64,000 bases of DNA from JBCBKP01 sp038521625 (lineage in GTDB: Bacteria > Planctomycetota > Phycisphaerae > Phycisphaerales > UBA1924). Positions within the stretch are counted from its first letter, which is position 1. Every line of letters begins with the position of its first letter. The notes under the pieces are model-generated. The model made no database searches, was not told where the DNA came from, and saw only the letters and a program-made list of their open reading frames with translations. The position numbers and the translations under genes are program-made. The stretch lies in contig JBCBKP010000001.1 in the NCBI GenBank assembly GCA_038521625.1, forward strand, positions 62,001-126,000, written 5' to 3'. This document shows, piece by piece, positions 26,372 to 35,101 of the stretch.

Positions 26372-26458
26372 CAGGCATCAGGCATCAGGCATCAGGCATC
26401 AGGCATCGGGCAATAGGCATCAGGCATCGGGCGATAGGCATCAGGCATCGGGCACGGG
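26361..26458. repeat. GCATCAG heptanucleotide tandem repeat
   Basis: Fourteen 7-bp units. The first six are perfect GCATCAG, followed by variants GCATCGG, GCAATAG, GCGATAG and GCACGGG. On the minus strand every perfect unit supplies an ATG, cycling through all three frames. The repeat covers the start of the ABC exporter gene and its leader, so copy number could alter translation initiation. Confidence 0.9.
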
Positions 26459-26509
26459 GCGCCGACCGGCACCCGCCATTCTCGACGTGAAGGGCGTGAC
26501 TCAACCGGG

Positions 26510-27037
26510 TCAAGACCGACGCCGACGCACCGCGAACAACCCCGCCGCGCCGACCGCCAAACCCGCGCCCGGCGACGGCAACGGGCCCGTCGCCACCGGG
26601 TCGAACGAGATCTCGTAGACCGCGTCGTTGAAGTCGAAGTCCGACCGGCGACCACGCAGGTCCTCGACGCCGATCCGGAACCCGCCGACGCCACCGCCGG
26701 AGGCCTCGATCGGCGTGAACCAGAAGTTCGTGTCGCCGTCGCGGTCGCTGAGGAACACGTTCCGGCGCCCGCGCACCACCCGGTACGAGAGCACCAGCTC
26801 ATCGCCCTCCTGGAATGCGCCGACCTCCAGACGCGTCCCGCGCGCCGAGTCGTTCCGCAGCAGCGTGATCGGCTCGGGCGAGACCAACGAAAGCTCGCCG
26901 ATGAAGCCCGCCGATCTCGACACGAACTCGATCGTCATCACCGCGTCGTACGGCACGATCAGCTCGGGCACCCGAACCGCCTGCGCCGGAGCGCCCCCGG
27001 CGACCGCCGCCACCACCATCGCAGCTCTGCGAACCAT
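26510..27037 (-). CDS. DUF4114-like PEP-CTERM secreted protein
   Basis: 175 residues. Signal peptide (MVVAAVAGGAPAQA), a beta-rich domain whose end, GFRIGVEDLRGRRSDFDFNDA, matches the DUF4114 pattern (E-D-x3-G-x2-D-x-DFND), and a C-terminal sorting signal PSPGAGLAVGAAGLFAVRRR. This is the Pro-hydrophobic-Arg tripartite PEP-CTERM type read by an exosortase. A Ca2+-binding, surface-exposed role is inferred. ATG 27037 follows GGGGAGGG. The frame is open far upstream but opposite the symporter gene, so that part is a mirror frame. Confidence 0.75.
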   Translation of the reverse strand: MVRRAAMVVAAVAGGAPAQAVRVPELIVPYDAVMTIEFVSRSAGFIGELSLVSPEPITLLRNDSARGTRLEVGAFQEGDELVLSYRVVRGRRNVFLSDRDGDTNFWFTPIEASGGGVGGFRIGVEDLRGRRSDFDFNDAVYEISFDPVATGPLPSPGAGLAVGAAGLFAVRRRRS

Positions 27038-27229
27038 CGTCCCGGCCCTCCCCCGCGGGAACGTCCTCCCGCGCACCGGTCTTCGGCCGCGCGGCCCGTT
27101 CGGGGTGGTCCCGCCCGCGATCCGGGCAGAGACCCCGCCCGACGGCGCCGCCGGTGCCGGTTGTTCGTTCGCCCCAGGCCCGATAGCGTGGACCGATCGA
27201 CCCGCCACAGACGGCGGACGGAGATCCGC

Positions 27230-28918
27230 ATGGCACTCCACTGGAAGATCCTCATCGGCCTCGTCGTCGGCGTCGTGGTCGGCATCATCATCAACATCGC
27301 CTGGGATGCCGAGACCTGGTCCGGCCTGGGCGTCGAGGAGCCCGCCGCCTTCCTCGAGGGCCAGCAATCCCGCGCCGTCCTGCCCGATGGATTCGACCGC
27401 GTCGAGGACCTCGACCCCGCCAACCCCAACCTCCGCGGCAAGACCGTCGACACGGTCACCATGGCCCAGATCGAGCGATACGGGCTCGAGACCGTCGAGA
27501 TCAACCCCGACTCCGAGTTCCTCGCCCACGCCGCGCTGTTCCTCCGCAACCTCAACGACTTCGTCGGTGACCTGTTCATGCGCGGCCTGCGCTTCATCGC
27601 CGTGCCGATCGTCCTCTTCAGCCTGATCGTCGGCGGCGCCAGCCTCGGCGATCTCAACAAGCTCGGACGCGTCGGCGGTAAGACCGTCGGGCTCTACATG
27701 CTCACCACCGCCTTCGCCATCACTCTCGGCCTCGGCCTGGCCAACATCGTCGGCCCCGGGCGGGGCATCGATCAGACGTTCGTCGACCAGCTCATCGCCG
27801 CGACCCAGGCCGACGTCGAGGCGCGCGTCGGCCAGGCCGCCGAGCGCCCCTCGCCCTGGCAGGTCGCCCTCGACGTCATCCCGCCCAACCCCTTCGGCGC
27901 CCTCGCCGCCGCCGAGATGCTCCAGGTCGTCATGACCGGCCTGCTCATCGGGCTCGCGCTGACCAAGCTCCCCGAGTCCAAGTCGAGACCGGTCGTCGCG
28001 TTCTTCGATGCGATGACCAACGTCATCATCGAGGTCGTCCACTGGGTGCTCAAGATCGCGCCGGTCGCGGTCTTCGCGCTCATCTGCGGCGTCGTCGCCG
28101 AGCTCGGCCTCGACGTCCTCGGCAAGCTCCTCGCCTACAGCCTCACGCTGATCGCCGGCCTGCTGATCATGATGTTCGGCATCTACCCGATCTTCCTCAA
28201 GCTCTTCACGCCCATCGCCTACCGCCGGTTCTTCAAGGCGATCAGCCCCGCCCAGCTCCTCGCATTCAGCTCGTCCAGCTCCGGCGCCACCATGCCCGTC
28301 ACCATGCAGTGCTGCGAGGAACGCCTCGGCATTTCCGAGGAGGTCACCAGCTTCGTCATCCCCCTCGGCGCCACCATCAACATGGACGGCACCGCCATGT
28401 ACCAGGGCGTCGCCGCCGTCTTCATCGCCCAGCTCTTCGGCCAGGACCTCACCTTCGCCGACAACCTGACGATCCTCGTCACCGCGACGCTCGCCTCGGT
28501 CGGCACCGCCGCCGTGCCCTCCGCCGGCGTCATCATGCTCGTCATCGTCCTCCAGCAGGTGAACCTGCCGCTCGCCGGCATCGGCGTCATTCTCGGCGTC
28601 GACCGCATCCTCGACATGATGCGCACCAGCTGCAACATCACCGGCGACTGCATGGTCACCTCCGTCGTCGCCGCCGGCGAGAACGCCATCGGCCCGCCGC
28701 CCCGCACCGAGCCGCCCATGCCCGGCGAGACCCCGGACGCCCCGACCAACGGATCCCCGCCCCCGACCGAGTCGCAGCCCGAGCCGGCCCCCGAGCCCGC
28801 CCCGGCCGACCACCCCCAGGTCTCCGGTCTGCCCGACCTGCCCGAGACCGGCGAGCGGCCACCCGCGATCTCGCCCGGCGTCCCGCAGGAGCCGAGCCGC
28901 CGCGAGCGGGACCCCTGA
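27230..28918 (+). CDS. Dicarboxylate/amino acid:cation symporter (DAACS family)
   Basis: 562 residues; imports glutamate or C4-dicarboxylates with Na+ or H+ across the inner membrane. Family motifs: SSSGATMPVTM (hairpin 1), NMDGTAMYQGVA (TM7 region), SVGTAAVPSAGVIM (hairpin 2) and CNITGDCMVTSVVA (TM8). About eight helices plus two re-entrant loops are apparent. A periplasmic insertion (about residues 25-95) separates the first helix from the rest. The last 80 residues are Pro/Glu-rich and probably disordered. ATG 27230 follows GGACGGAG. Substrate not predictable. Confidence 0.93.
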   Translation: MALHWKILIGLVVGVVVGIIINIAWDAETWSGLGVEEPAAFLEGQQSRAVLPDGFDRVEDLDPANPNLRGKTVDTVTMAQIERYGLETVEINPDSEFLAHAALFLRNLNDFVGDLFMRGLRFIAVPIVLFSLIVGGASLGDLNKLGRVGGKTVGLYMLTTAFAITLGLGLANIVGPGRGIDQTFVDQLIAATQADVEARVGQAAERPSPWQVALDVIPPNPFGALAAAEMLQVVMTGLLIGLALTKLPESKSRPVVAFFDAMTNVIIEVVHWVLKIAPVAVFALICGVVAELGLDVLGKLLAYSLTLIAGLLIMMFGIYPIFLKLFTPIAYRRFFKAISPAQLLAFSSSSSGATMPVTMQCCEERLGISEEVTSFVIPLGATINMDGTAMYQGVAAVFIAQLFGQDLTFADNLTILVTATLASVGTAAVPSAGVIMLVIVLQQVNLPLAGIGVILGVDRILDMMRTSCNITGDCMVTSVVAAGENAIGPPPRTEPPMPGETPDAPTNGSPPPTESQPEPAPEPAPADHPQVSGLPDLPETGERPPAISPGVPQEPSRRERDP

Positions 28919-28972
28919 GGCCCCCGCCGAGACCCGGGATCGGGCGGTTGAGCCCACCTACACTCGCGTCCC

Positions 28973-29851
28973 ATGGCCAAGAGTCGCGAAATCAAGGGTC
29001 GGATGAAGGCGGTCGGAAACATCCAGCGCATCACGCGCACGATGCAGATGATCGCCACCAGCAAGTTCTCCAAGGCCCAGCAGGCCGCCCTGGCCTCCAA
29101 GCCCTACACCGAGGGGCTCTTCGACCTCGTCGCCCAGCTCTCCGACGCCGCCGAGGGGGTCGACCACCCCCTGCTTGGCTCGGCCGAGACCGGCGCCGCC
29201 AAGGAGCTGACGCTCCTGATCTCCTCCGAGCGCGGCCTCTGCGGCCCCTACAACGCCAACATCATCCGCACGGGCCTGCACCACTTCCGCGACAGCGAGG
29301 CCGCCCGCACCGGCGAGGTGCAGCTCGTCGGCAAGAAGGGCCTCGCCGCCCTCAGCTTCGCCGGCATCGAGGTCGCCGAGCAGCACGCCGTCGGCGACCA
29401 GCCGAAGTACCAGGATGTCGAGCGGATCGCCCAGACCTACATCGACCGCTTCAGCGCCGGCGAGCTCTCCGCTGTCCGCGTAATCTACATGCGGTACATC
29501 TCCGCCGGCCGTCAGACCCCCGAGGTGCTCCAGCTCCTCCCGTTCAGCCGCGAGGCCGCCGCCGGCCCGGCGAGCGAGACCGAGGCCTCCAGCGCCGTCT
29601 ACGAGTTCACGCCCGACGCCGCCGAGCTCATCGGCGAGCTGCTCCCGGCCGCCGTCAAGGCGACGCTGTTCCAGGCGTTCAACGACGCGGTCGTCTCCGA
29701 GCACGTCGCCCGCATGGTCGCCATGAAGGCCGCGAGCGACAACGCCTCCAAGCTCGGCAAGACGCTGAAGCGTAAGTACAACCGCGCCCGCCAGGCCCAG
29801 ATCACCACCGAGCTCACCGAGATCATCTCCGGCGCCGCCGCCCTCGGCTGA
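28973..29851 (+). CDS. atpG: ATP synthase gamma subunit, solitary
   Basis: 292 residues, the rotor shaft of F1-ATPase. Start MAKSREIKGRMKAVGNIQRITRTMQMIA and end RARQAQITTELTEIISGA are the two conserved helices of the family; the central domain has SSERGLCGPYN. Length is normal. No other atp gene is in the window: a symporter precedes it by 54 nt and unknown genes follow. It is therefore either an atpG separated from the main atp operon or an extra copy; both ends are intact. Confidence 0.95.
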   Translation: MAKSREIKGRMKAVGNIQRITRTMQMIATSKFSKAQQAALASKPYTEGLFDLVAQLSDAAEGVDHPLLGSAETGAAKELTLLISSERGLCGPYNANIIRTGLHHFRDSEAARTGEVQLVGKKGLAALSFAGIEVAEQHAVGDQPKYQDVERIAQTYIDRFSAGELSAVRVIYMRYISAGRQTPEVLQLLPFSREAAAGPASETEASSAVYEFTPDAAELIGELLPAAVKATLFQAFNDAVVSEHVARMVAMKAASDNASKLGKTLKRKYNRARQAQITTELTEIISGAAALG

Positions 29852-29925
29852 GCCGGGAGTCGCGCCGCTCGGGGCGCACAAGACATCCGACGCACTCCAT
29901 CTTCAGGAATCCGGGAAGGATTGCT

Positions 29926-30306
29926 TTGCAGTGGATGTATCCCCAGGCTCCGCTCATGCAGTTCTGGTCAGTCTATAGCATTGACTCGGCCGGTTTATTG
30001 TCAGGGGTGCTTCGCAAGCTGCCTGGAGATCTCGTTGCACCCATTGAGATGATTATTGGAGGAAGGACGGGCGAGCAGCCGGCATCTATCCTTAAGGCGA
30101 GTCCGTTCGCAACGCTGCCGACTTCGACATTCGACGGCGCAAGCATCGTGCGGCTAGTTGCACGAGTTGACGGCCTTCCTCGTTCGGTAGACGACATCAT
30201 CTGCCTCGATATCCCGTTCCGTCAGGATGGCTATTCATGGCTCGATGTTTCATGGGGGGGGACGACGAGAGGCCGCATACCGACGATGAACGGATCGAGC
30301 ATCTGA
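29926..30306 (+). CDS. Hypothetical protein, 5' part of a frame-split gene
   Basis: 126 residues from TTG 29926 (GGGAAGGA lies 5 nt upstream; ATG 29935 is also possible). No signal peptide; contains LVAPIEMIIGGRTGEQPAS and SIVRLVARVDGLPRSVDDI. Codon use is less GC-rich than in atpG. After the G8 tract at 30254 this frame ends within 45 bases, while the -1 frame continues for another 107 codons with coding-like composition. The two parts probably form one protein of about 215 residues when the tract is 9 G. Family unknown. Confidence 0.5.
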   Translation: MQWMYPQAPLMQFWSVYSIDSAGLLSGVLRKLPGDLVAPIEMIIGGRTGEQPASILKASPFATLPTSTFDGASIVRLVARVDGLPRSVDDIICLDIPFRQDGYSWLDVSWGGTTRGRIPTMNGSSI

Positions 30307-30581
30307 GCGCAGAGCTTGCTATTCGTCTGGGCGCAGTGTGGGGATTTATCGCTTGCGAGTCGTCCCCTCGATTCGCCGGTGATTCTGGATTCGCCGGTGA
30401 TGGCGAGTCTGTCGAGATCGATTATGTGGGGGTGGTGAAGATCTGGGGTGGCGGCGATCGGATCGTGGCCAGCCCAATGTTCGGCAGCGGCCATTCGGCC
30501 GAGAAGCGGGCCGCCTGGAACTCGCAGATCAAAGCCTCGCTCCCGAGCCAGCTTCGTGCTCTCGTTCGGTTTCGCGAATAG
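30237..30581 (+). CDS. Hypothetical protein, 3' part of a frame-split gene
   Basis: Open from ATG 30237, but the coding-like part begins at the G tract: GGDDERPHTDDERIEHLSAE, then RLGAVWGFIACESSP and VVKIWGGGDRIVASPMFG. It contains a short duplication, FAGDSGFAGD, encoded by two copies of GATTCGCCGGTGAT. It has no good ribosome site of its own. I regard it as the downstream half of the gene that starts at 29926. Confidence 0.45.
   Translation: MARCFMGGDDERPHTDDERIEHLSAELAIRLGAVWGFIACESSPRFAGDSGFAGDGESVEIDYVGVVKIWGGGDRIVASPMFGSGHSAEKRAAWNSQIKASLPSQLRALVRFRE
30254..30261 (+). repeat. G8 homopolymer at a frame break
   Basis: Eight G residues (CATGGGGGGGGACG) exactly where the reading frame changes. 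One extra G would join the two open frames. A contingency (phase-variable) tract or an assembly error would look the same here. Confidence 0.7.
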
Positions 30582-30685
30582 TTCGCGCGTCGATCGGGCC
30601 GGAGTCATTGCCGACGCCGCACGCCTTGCTCCTCGAGGCTACGTGACCGATGGTCTGTAGACTTGCACTCCTAGGAGCTTTGACG

Positions 30686-30969
30686 ATGCTCTCACGGTTT
30701 CTGACGCTGTTGTTGGTCTTTTTCGCGTCGGTCGCGGGTGCGCAGACGCCGGCGGGCTCGGTCGCCGGGCGTGACGCGCGGGTCTGGTCGGCGGACCCCG
30801 ACGACTACGCGGCGATCGACCCGGAGACGTGGCGCGCGGTGCGTCTGGTCCTGCAACGCGGCGACGGCGCGTCACGGACGACATCCTGATCTTGCACGAG
30901 TGGGGGAACGGCGACTTCACCCGGTGGCTTCTCGAGCCGCGGGCCTTCGGTCGGGCGTTGTGTTCATGA
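30686..30969 (+). pseudogene. Frame-disrupted small secreted protein
   Basis: ATG 30686 (AGGAGC 9 nt upstream) starts a signal peptide, MLSRFLTLLLVFFASVAGAQ, and a mature part up to WRAVRLVLQRGDG. The frame then stops at 30887-30889. Another frame continues the sense sequence as VTDDILILHEWGNGDFTRW up to a stop at 30967-30969. The break maps to GGCGCGTC at about 30868-30871 and looks like a 2-nt GC insertion or a 1-nt loss. The restored protein would have about 93 residues. No family recognised; part of the disrupted patch at 29.9-31.2 kb. I see nothing convincing at 30970-31168. Confidence 0.5.
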
Positions 30970-31168
30970 ATCACTCACCTGCGCGGGTCTGCCCCGGACT
31001 CATGGTCGGGTTCTTGCTACTGACGAATGATCCTCTTGAGTCGGGCGAGGTTCGCCACCCGCGCGACTGCATCGACGATCCCGGTCTGAGGACCGGCGCG
31101 TACGCGGACGTGCGGAATCAGCTTCGCGGCGTCGATCGCGAGCTGTTTCGCTGATCGGAGCCCCGAAC

Positions 31169-31615
31169 ATGACACCCGTCGACGAATCGCCCATGAAGCT
31201 GGACATCCGACTCGAATTCGATGCGGCCTCACCATCCAGCGATCCGAACACCGGCAACATCTGGGTCGAACTGAATGGCGACGGATTCCCGGAGCGAGGC
31301 TGGGCGGACTTCCCGATCGTCGTCCTGGGCTGGTGGAGTGAGGCCCTCATCTCACAACGGCCGAATCAGCGAATTCAATGGCGATTCATGGACGGACCCT
31401 TCGAGTTGTCGTTCGAGCCCGAAAGCCACGACGTGTACCGCGTGCGACGATGTGGTCCGGGTGAGGCCGATCCCGGCCAAGCGATGACGCTAGAGGATAT
31501 CCGACTCGCGCTCATAAGGGCTCTTGAGGAGGCACTGCAGAACAGTTGGTTGGGCGAGCGAGAGGCGGCAGTGATGCGATATGACCTTGCCGAGCTCCGC
31601 GGCGACGCCTGGTAA
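31169..31615 (+). CDS. Hypothetical protein (immunity-protein-like context)
   Basis: 148 residues, acidic, no signal peptide. ATG 31169 has GGAG 9 nt upstream. Notable segments: IWVELNGDGFPERGWADFP, VVLGWWSEAL, RFMDGPFELSFEPES and an amphipathic C-terminal helix EDIRLALIRALEEALQ. Small acidic cytosolic proteins of this shape are common among toxin-immunity proteins, but no toxin lies nearby and I cannot name a family. A clear terminator follows. Confidence 0.55.
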   Translation: MTPVDESPMKLDIRLEFDAASPSSDPNTGNIWVELNGDGFPERGWADFPIVVLGWWSEALISQRPNQRIQWRFMDGPFELSFEPESHDVYRVRRCGPGEADPGQAMTLEDIRLALIRALEEALQNSWLGEREAAVMRYDLAELRGDAW

Positions 31616-31647
31616 CCCAGCCGACACTCCATCCGGCGCCAACGACG

Positions 31648-31686
31648 AAGGCCGCGTCCCCACGAGGGAACGCGGCCTTCTTTGTT
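31648..31686 (+). terminator. Rho-independent terminator
   Basis: Long stem AAGGCCGCGT-CCC paired with GGGA-ACGCGGCCTT (one bulged base), followed by CTTTGTT. Ends the 31169-31615 transcript just before the palindromic array. Confidence 0.8.
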
Positions 31687-31706
31687 GACGGATCATTTCG
31701 GATCAG

Positions 31707-31829
31707 TCTCGCCGCCGGACGGCGGCGACAGGACCGAGTCTCGCCGCCGGACGGCGGCGACAGGATCAGGCCCCTTCTCGCCACCGGACGGTGGCGACGA
31801 GACCCAGCCCGCCGGAGGGCCGCGACAGG
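31707..31829. repeat. Palindromic repeat array B (four units)
   Basis: Units begin at about 31707, 31739, 31776 and 31807. Units 1 and 2 carry the hairpin CGCCGCCGGACGGCGGCG; unit 3 is CGCCACCGGACGGTGGCG, a paired change that keeps the stem; unit 4 is degenerate. Same family as 12441-12534. Again it lies between the 3' ends of convergent genes (stops at 31615 and 31831). Confidence 0.75.
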
Positions 31830-31830
31830 T

Positions 31831-34800
31831 TCAGCCCCCGCCGCCGGGCGCCGGACCCACCGGGCCCGCGTCGCGCTCCTGGACCTGGCCCGGCAGCACC
31901 CGCTTGATCGCCACGTCCACCGTCGGCGAGCCGCGGTAGTACTTGTTGAACACCTCGACGATCGACTCGGGCGTCTGCTGGGCCATCAGCTCGCCGACGC
32001 GGAACACCGTCGCCGGGTCGCGACTCTTGTACGTCAGCTCGGCCACCTGCGGCGCGATCGACTGCGGGTTTTCGATGATCCCCTGGATCTCGCCCGCGAT
32101 GAACGCCAGCAGCTGGCGGCAGCGCTCCCGATCGAACTCGCCCCGCGAGAACCGCTCGAACGCGTCGCGCACGATCTGCTGGGACTCCTCGACGTTGTGC
32201 TCCGGCACCGTCGCGACACCGGCGAACATGCCGTAGCCGGGGATCACGCCGCCCTCGAAGTTGTAGATCCCGACCTCGGAGGGCGAGGCGCCCTGCGCCA
32301 GCGTCGGGTAGATCACCAGCTCCGGGAGCACCGCGGCGATCGTCTCCAGCACGCGCGAGTCGACGTACTCCGTCGCGTCGGCGCCGATGAACCCGTGCAG
32401 CGCGTACGAGTTCGGGTTCACCGAGACCATCTCGTCCGAGAGCGCCACGTCCGTCGTCAGGGGCGGCAGCGAGCGCCGCTCCATGAGGAATTCCGGCGAG
32501 ATCCGCTCCCGCGCCGGCAGGCCGGCCAGGAACCGCTCGGCCAGGTCGAAGACCTCCTCGCGGTCGACGTCGCCGACGATCGCGACCTCCATGGGTGCCG
32601 TCGACGTGATCCGCTCGAGCCACCGCTCGCTGTCCTCGAGCGTCAGCCGCTCGATGTCCTCGGCGCTCAGCGGCAGCATCCACGGGGCCGCCTCGCCGAA
32701 CACCGCCTTCGGCCACGCGTCGTACAGCGCCCCGAGCGAGTCCAGACCCGTCCGACGCACGCTCGTGCGAGCCTGCCGCTTCCAGTTCTGGAACAGGTCG
32801 GCCTCGATCGAGGGCCGCGTCAGCAGCGCGTACGCCGCCGTCAGCCCGATGCCCAGGTCCTCGTCGTCGCTGAACATGTCGAGGTAGAGCGCGTCCACCG
32901 AGCGGTTGGGGAGGAACCGCACCCGATGCCCGCTGAGCAGCGTAAGGAACTGCCGGTTGTCCAGCTCGTCGGTCTCGGGCTGGATCCACGACGACAGCGC
33001 GCCGTCGGTGATGCCGCGGTTGCCCGCGTCCTCCTCGATCTGGCCGCCCGCCAGCACGATCCGCGTCGTGACCAAGTCCTGCGAGTTCGGCATGTAGCGG
33101 TAGTGCACCCGGACGCCGTTGCTCAGCCACGCCGACCAGACGCCGCTCTCCGCGTCCTCGGTGATCTCCACCACCGCGCCGCGCTCCGGCGGGTTCGGCA
33201 GCAGCGCCTCGGTCCGCAGGCCCGTCCGCTCCGCGTCCTCCAGGCCCGCGAGGAACGCGTCGCGCACGTCGGTCTCGCTCGGCAGCTCGGCGCCCGCCGG
33301 CAGCACCAGCACCAGGCCCGAGCCCTCCGGGTCGATCACCTCGTTGAACCGCTCGTTGACACGCTCGATCGTCGTCTCGAACGCGCCGCCCTGCATGTGG
33401 ATCGTCTCCTGGCCCAGGGCGCTGATCACGCGCCCCTCGTCCAGGCGGTCGATCTGCCACCCGATGCTCTCGCGCGGGTGCACCTTGCCGTGCGCCGCCG
33501 CCGCGTCGCCGATGTCCAGCGTGCCCACACGCAGCGCCGTGCCGTACTCGTCGGTCAGGAACCCGCCCTCGCGCGCCTGGCCCAGCGCGCTGGCGACGTC
33601 GAACACCAGATCACGCCAGCCCGCGGGCTCGCCCTCGGCGACCACGCGCACGGTCCGCACTTCCGTGCCCAGCCCCTCGATCCGCATCGCCGCGATCTCG
33701 GCGCTCAGCTCGCCCGCCTCGATCAGCCGTCGCATCCGCTCGGTCATCGTCGTCGCGACCTGACGGTCCTCGCCGTGCGGGATCATCTCGCCGAAGTACG
33801 CCGGCACCGGGTGCTGCTCGGTGAACGTCACCACGTTGAACTGCGCCCGCTCCGCCGCGCTGTCACGCAGCACGGTCACACGCAGCGGCAGGTCACCCAG
33901 CACGCCCCGGTCGCTCCGCGACGCGTCCACCACCGGGCCGAGAACGTTCACGCGCGCGTCGAACTTGAGCAGGTGACGGTTCGGCAGGCCCTTGCCGTAC
34001 CCGACCGTGCTGATCCGCTTCGGCGTGTACGTCCGCTCGTAGAACCGCTGCACATCCTCCAGCGTCAGCGATCGAACCGCCTCGGGCGACAGGCCCATCG
34101 GCGGGTGCTCGCCCAGCTCGGTCCCCTTCGCGCCCGCGACGATCCAGTCGTACCGCCCGAGCGAACCGTCCGCCTCGCGCGCGTCGAGCTCACGCGCCAG
34201 CGCCTCGCGCTCACGCAGGAAGTCGGCCTCACGGAACTCCAGGTGGCCCGCGATGTCCCCCATCAGCGTGTAGAGACGGTCGATCTCCTCCTGCGTCGGC
34301 TCGAACAGGAAGAAGTTGTACACCGTCTCCGACGGCGACACGAACCCCGGGTCCTCCTCGGACCACCCGCGCGACGTCAGAAATTCGACCGCCGAGCCGT
34401 CCGGGAGGTTCACGGTGTGGTCGAGCGCCAGCCGGTGCACCAGCGCCGCGGCGCCCGACTCGCCCGGGAGCTCGTCCATCGAGCCCGCGCGGATGTGCAG
34501 GGCCACCAGCGAGATGTTGTCCGGGTTGTAGTGCATCCTGTAGCCGAACATGGCGCCGTTCGAGGTCCTGCTACCGATCAGCAAGGGATCCCAGACGATG
34601 ACCTCGTCGTCCAGCGGCGTGTCAAGGAACATCTTCAGCTCACGCTCGCCCTTGCGACGCTCCTCGCGCAGGTTGAAGTCGTCGCCCTGGTCGTTCTTGG
34701 TCGGCGTCTCGACGCGCGGGGCCCGCTCCGGCGCCTCCTCGCGAGGGTTCTCACGACCGACGCCCGACTCCTGGGCGAGCACCGCGGGCGCCGAGAGCGA

Positions 34801-34842
34801 CACCGCGACCGACACGAGACCACGCGAAAGCATGTTCGACAT
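31831..34842 (-). CDS. M16-like (insulinase-fold) protein lacking the zinc motif
   Basis: About 1,003 residues. Signal peptide ending VSLSAPAVLAQ, Glu/Arg-rich linker, then two M16-type halves. The position of the HxxEH zinc motif reads ALVHRLALDHT: the first His remains, while the catalytic Glu and second His are lost. The following Glu-bearing helix is still visible (REREALARELD), as are YTPKRISTVGYG and, in the C-terminal half, ITSTAPMEVAIVGDVDREE. Predicted to be a non-catalytic exported M16 subunit or scaffold; active M16 pairs often include one such partner, but no active one is in the window. ATG 34842; stop 2 nt from array B. Confidence 0.8.
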   Translation of the reverse strand: MSNMLSRGLVSVAVSLSAPAVLAQESGVGRENPREEAPERAPRVETPTKNDQGDDFNLREERRKGERELKMFLDTPLDDEVIVWDPLLIGSRTSNGAMFGYRMHYNPDNISLVALHIRAGSMDELPGESGAAALVHRLALDHTVNLPDGSAVEFLTSRGWSEEDPGFVSPSETVYNFFLFEPTQEEIDRLYTLMGDIAGHLEFREADFLREREALARELDAREADGSLGRYDWIVAGAKGTELGEHPPMGLSPEAVRSLTLEDVQRFYERTYTPKRISTVGYGKGLPNRHLLKFDARVNVLGPVVDASRSDRGVLGDLPLRVTVLRDSAAERAQFNVVTFTEQHPVPAYFGEMIPHGEDRQVATTMTERMRRLIEAGELSAEIAAMRIEGLGTEVRTVRVVAEGEPAGWRDLVFDVASALGQAREGGFLTDEYGTALRVGTLDIGDAAAAHGKVHPRESIGWQIDRLDEGRVISALGQETIHMQGGAFETTIERVNERFNEVIDPEGSGLVLVLPAGAELPSETDVRDAFLAGLEDAERTGLRTEALLPNPPERGAVVEITEDAESGVWSAWLSNGVRVHYRYMPNSQDLVTTRIVLAGGQIEEDAGNRGITDGALSSWIQPETDELDNRQFLTLLSGHRVRFLPNRSVDALYLDMFSDDEDLGIGLTAAYALLTRPSIEADLFQNWKRQARTSVRRTGLDSLGALYDAWPKAVFGEAAPWMLPLSAEDIERLTLEDSERWLERITSTAPMEVAIVGDVDREEVFDLAERFLAGLPARERISPEFLMERRSLPPLTTDVALSDEMVSVNPNSYALHGFIGADATEYVDSRVLETIAAVLPELVIYPTLAQGASPSEVGIYNFEGGVIPGYGMFAGVATVPEHNVEESQQIVRDAFERFSRGEFDRERCRQLLAFIAGEIQGIIENPQSIAPQVAELTYKSRDPATVFRVGELMAQQTPESIVEVFNKYYRGSPTVDVAIKRVLPGQVQERDAGPVGPAPGGGG

Positions 34843-35101
34843 CTGAAAGGCTCCAAGTGGGTCGCCAGAAGAACGAAGAGACCGACGCGACCCCGCAGCA
34901 AGACCCGGTCGGGAAACCCTATTCACCACACCCCCCCGGGGTTGCAGCCGAAATCCCGGATCTCCCAATCTCCCGCCACGAAGCCGCCGCCACCGCTCGC
35001 AAACCTCGCCCAGATCCCCAACAACGACGTCCAGTCAGAACGCCGCCCGCCCAGCCGATCCGGACCCCCAGCGCCGCGAATGCCCCGCCCCCGACCGCCA
35101 C

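Noticed and set aside
26361..26458. CRISPR array at the heptamer repeat
   Set aside because: Units are 7 bp with no spacers; no cas genes nearby.
30970..31154. Plus-strand frame continuing from the broken signal-peptide gene towards 31154
   Set aside because: No start with a ribosome site and no recognisable features; composition does not favour coding.
31017..31235. 72-codon minus-strand frame ending in a plausible helical sequence
   Set aside because: Overlaps the better supported plus-strand gene starting at 31169, has no ribosome site, and the N-terminal half is Arg/Ser noise.
31707..31829. CRISPR array at the palindromic units
   Set aside because: Spacers would be only 5-14 bp and partly repeated; no cas genes; the stems fit REP-like elements.
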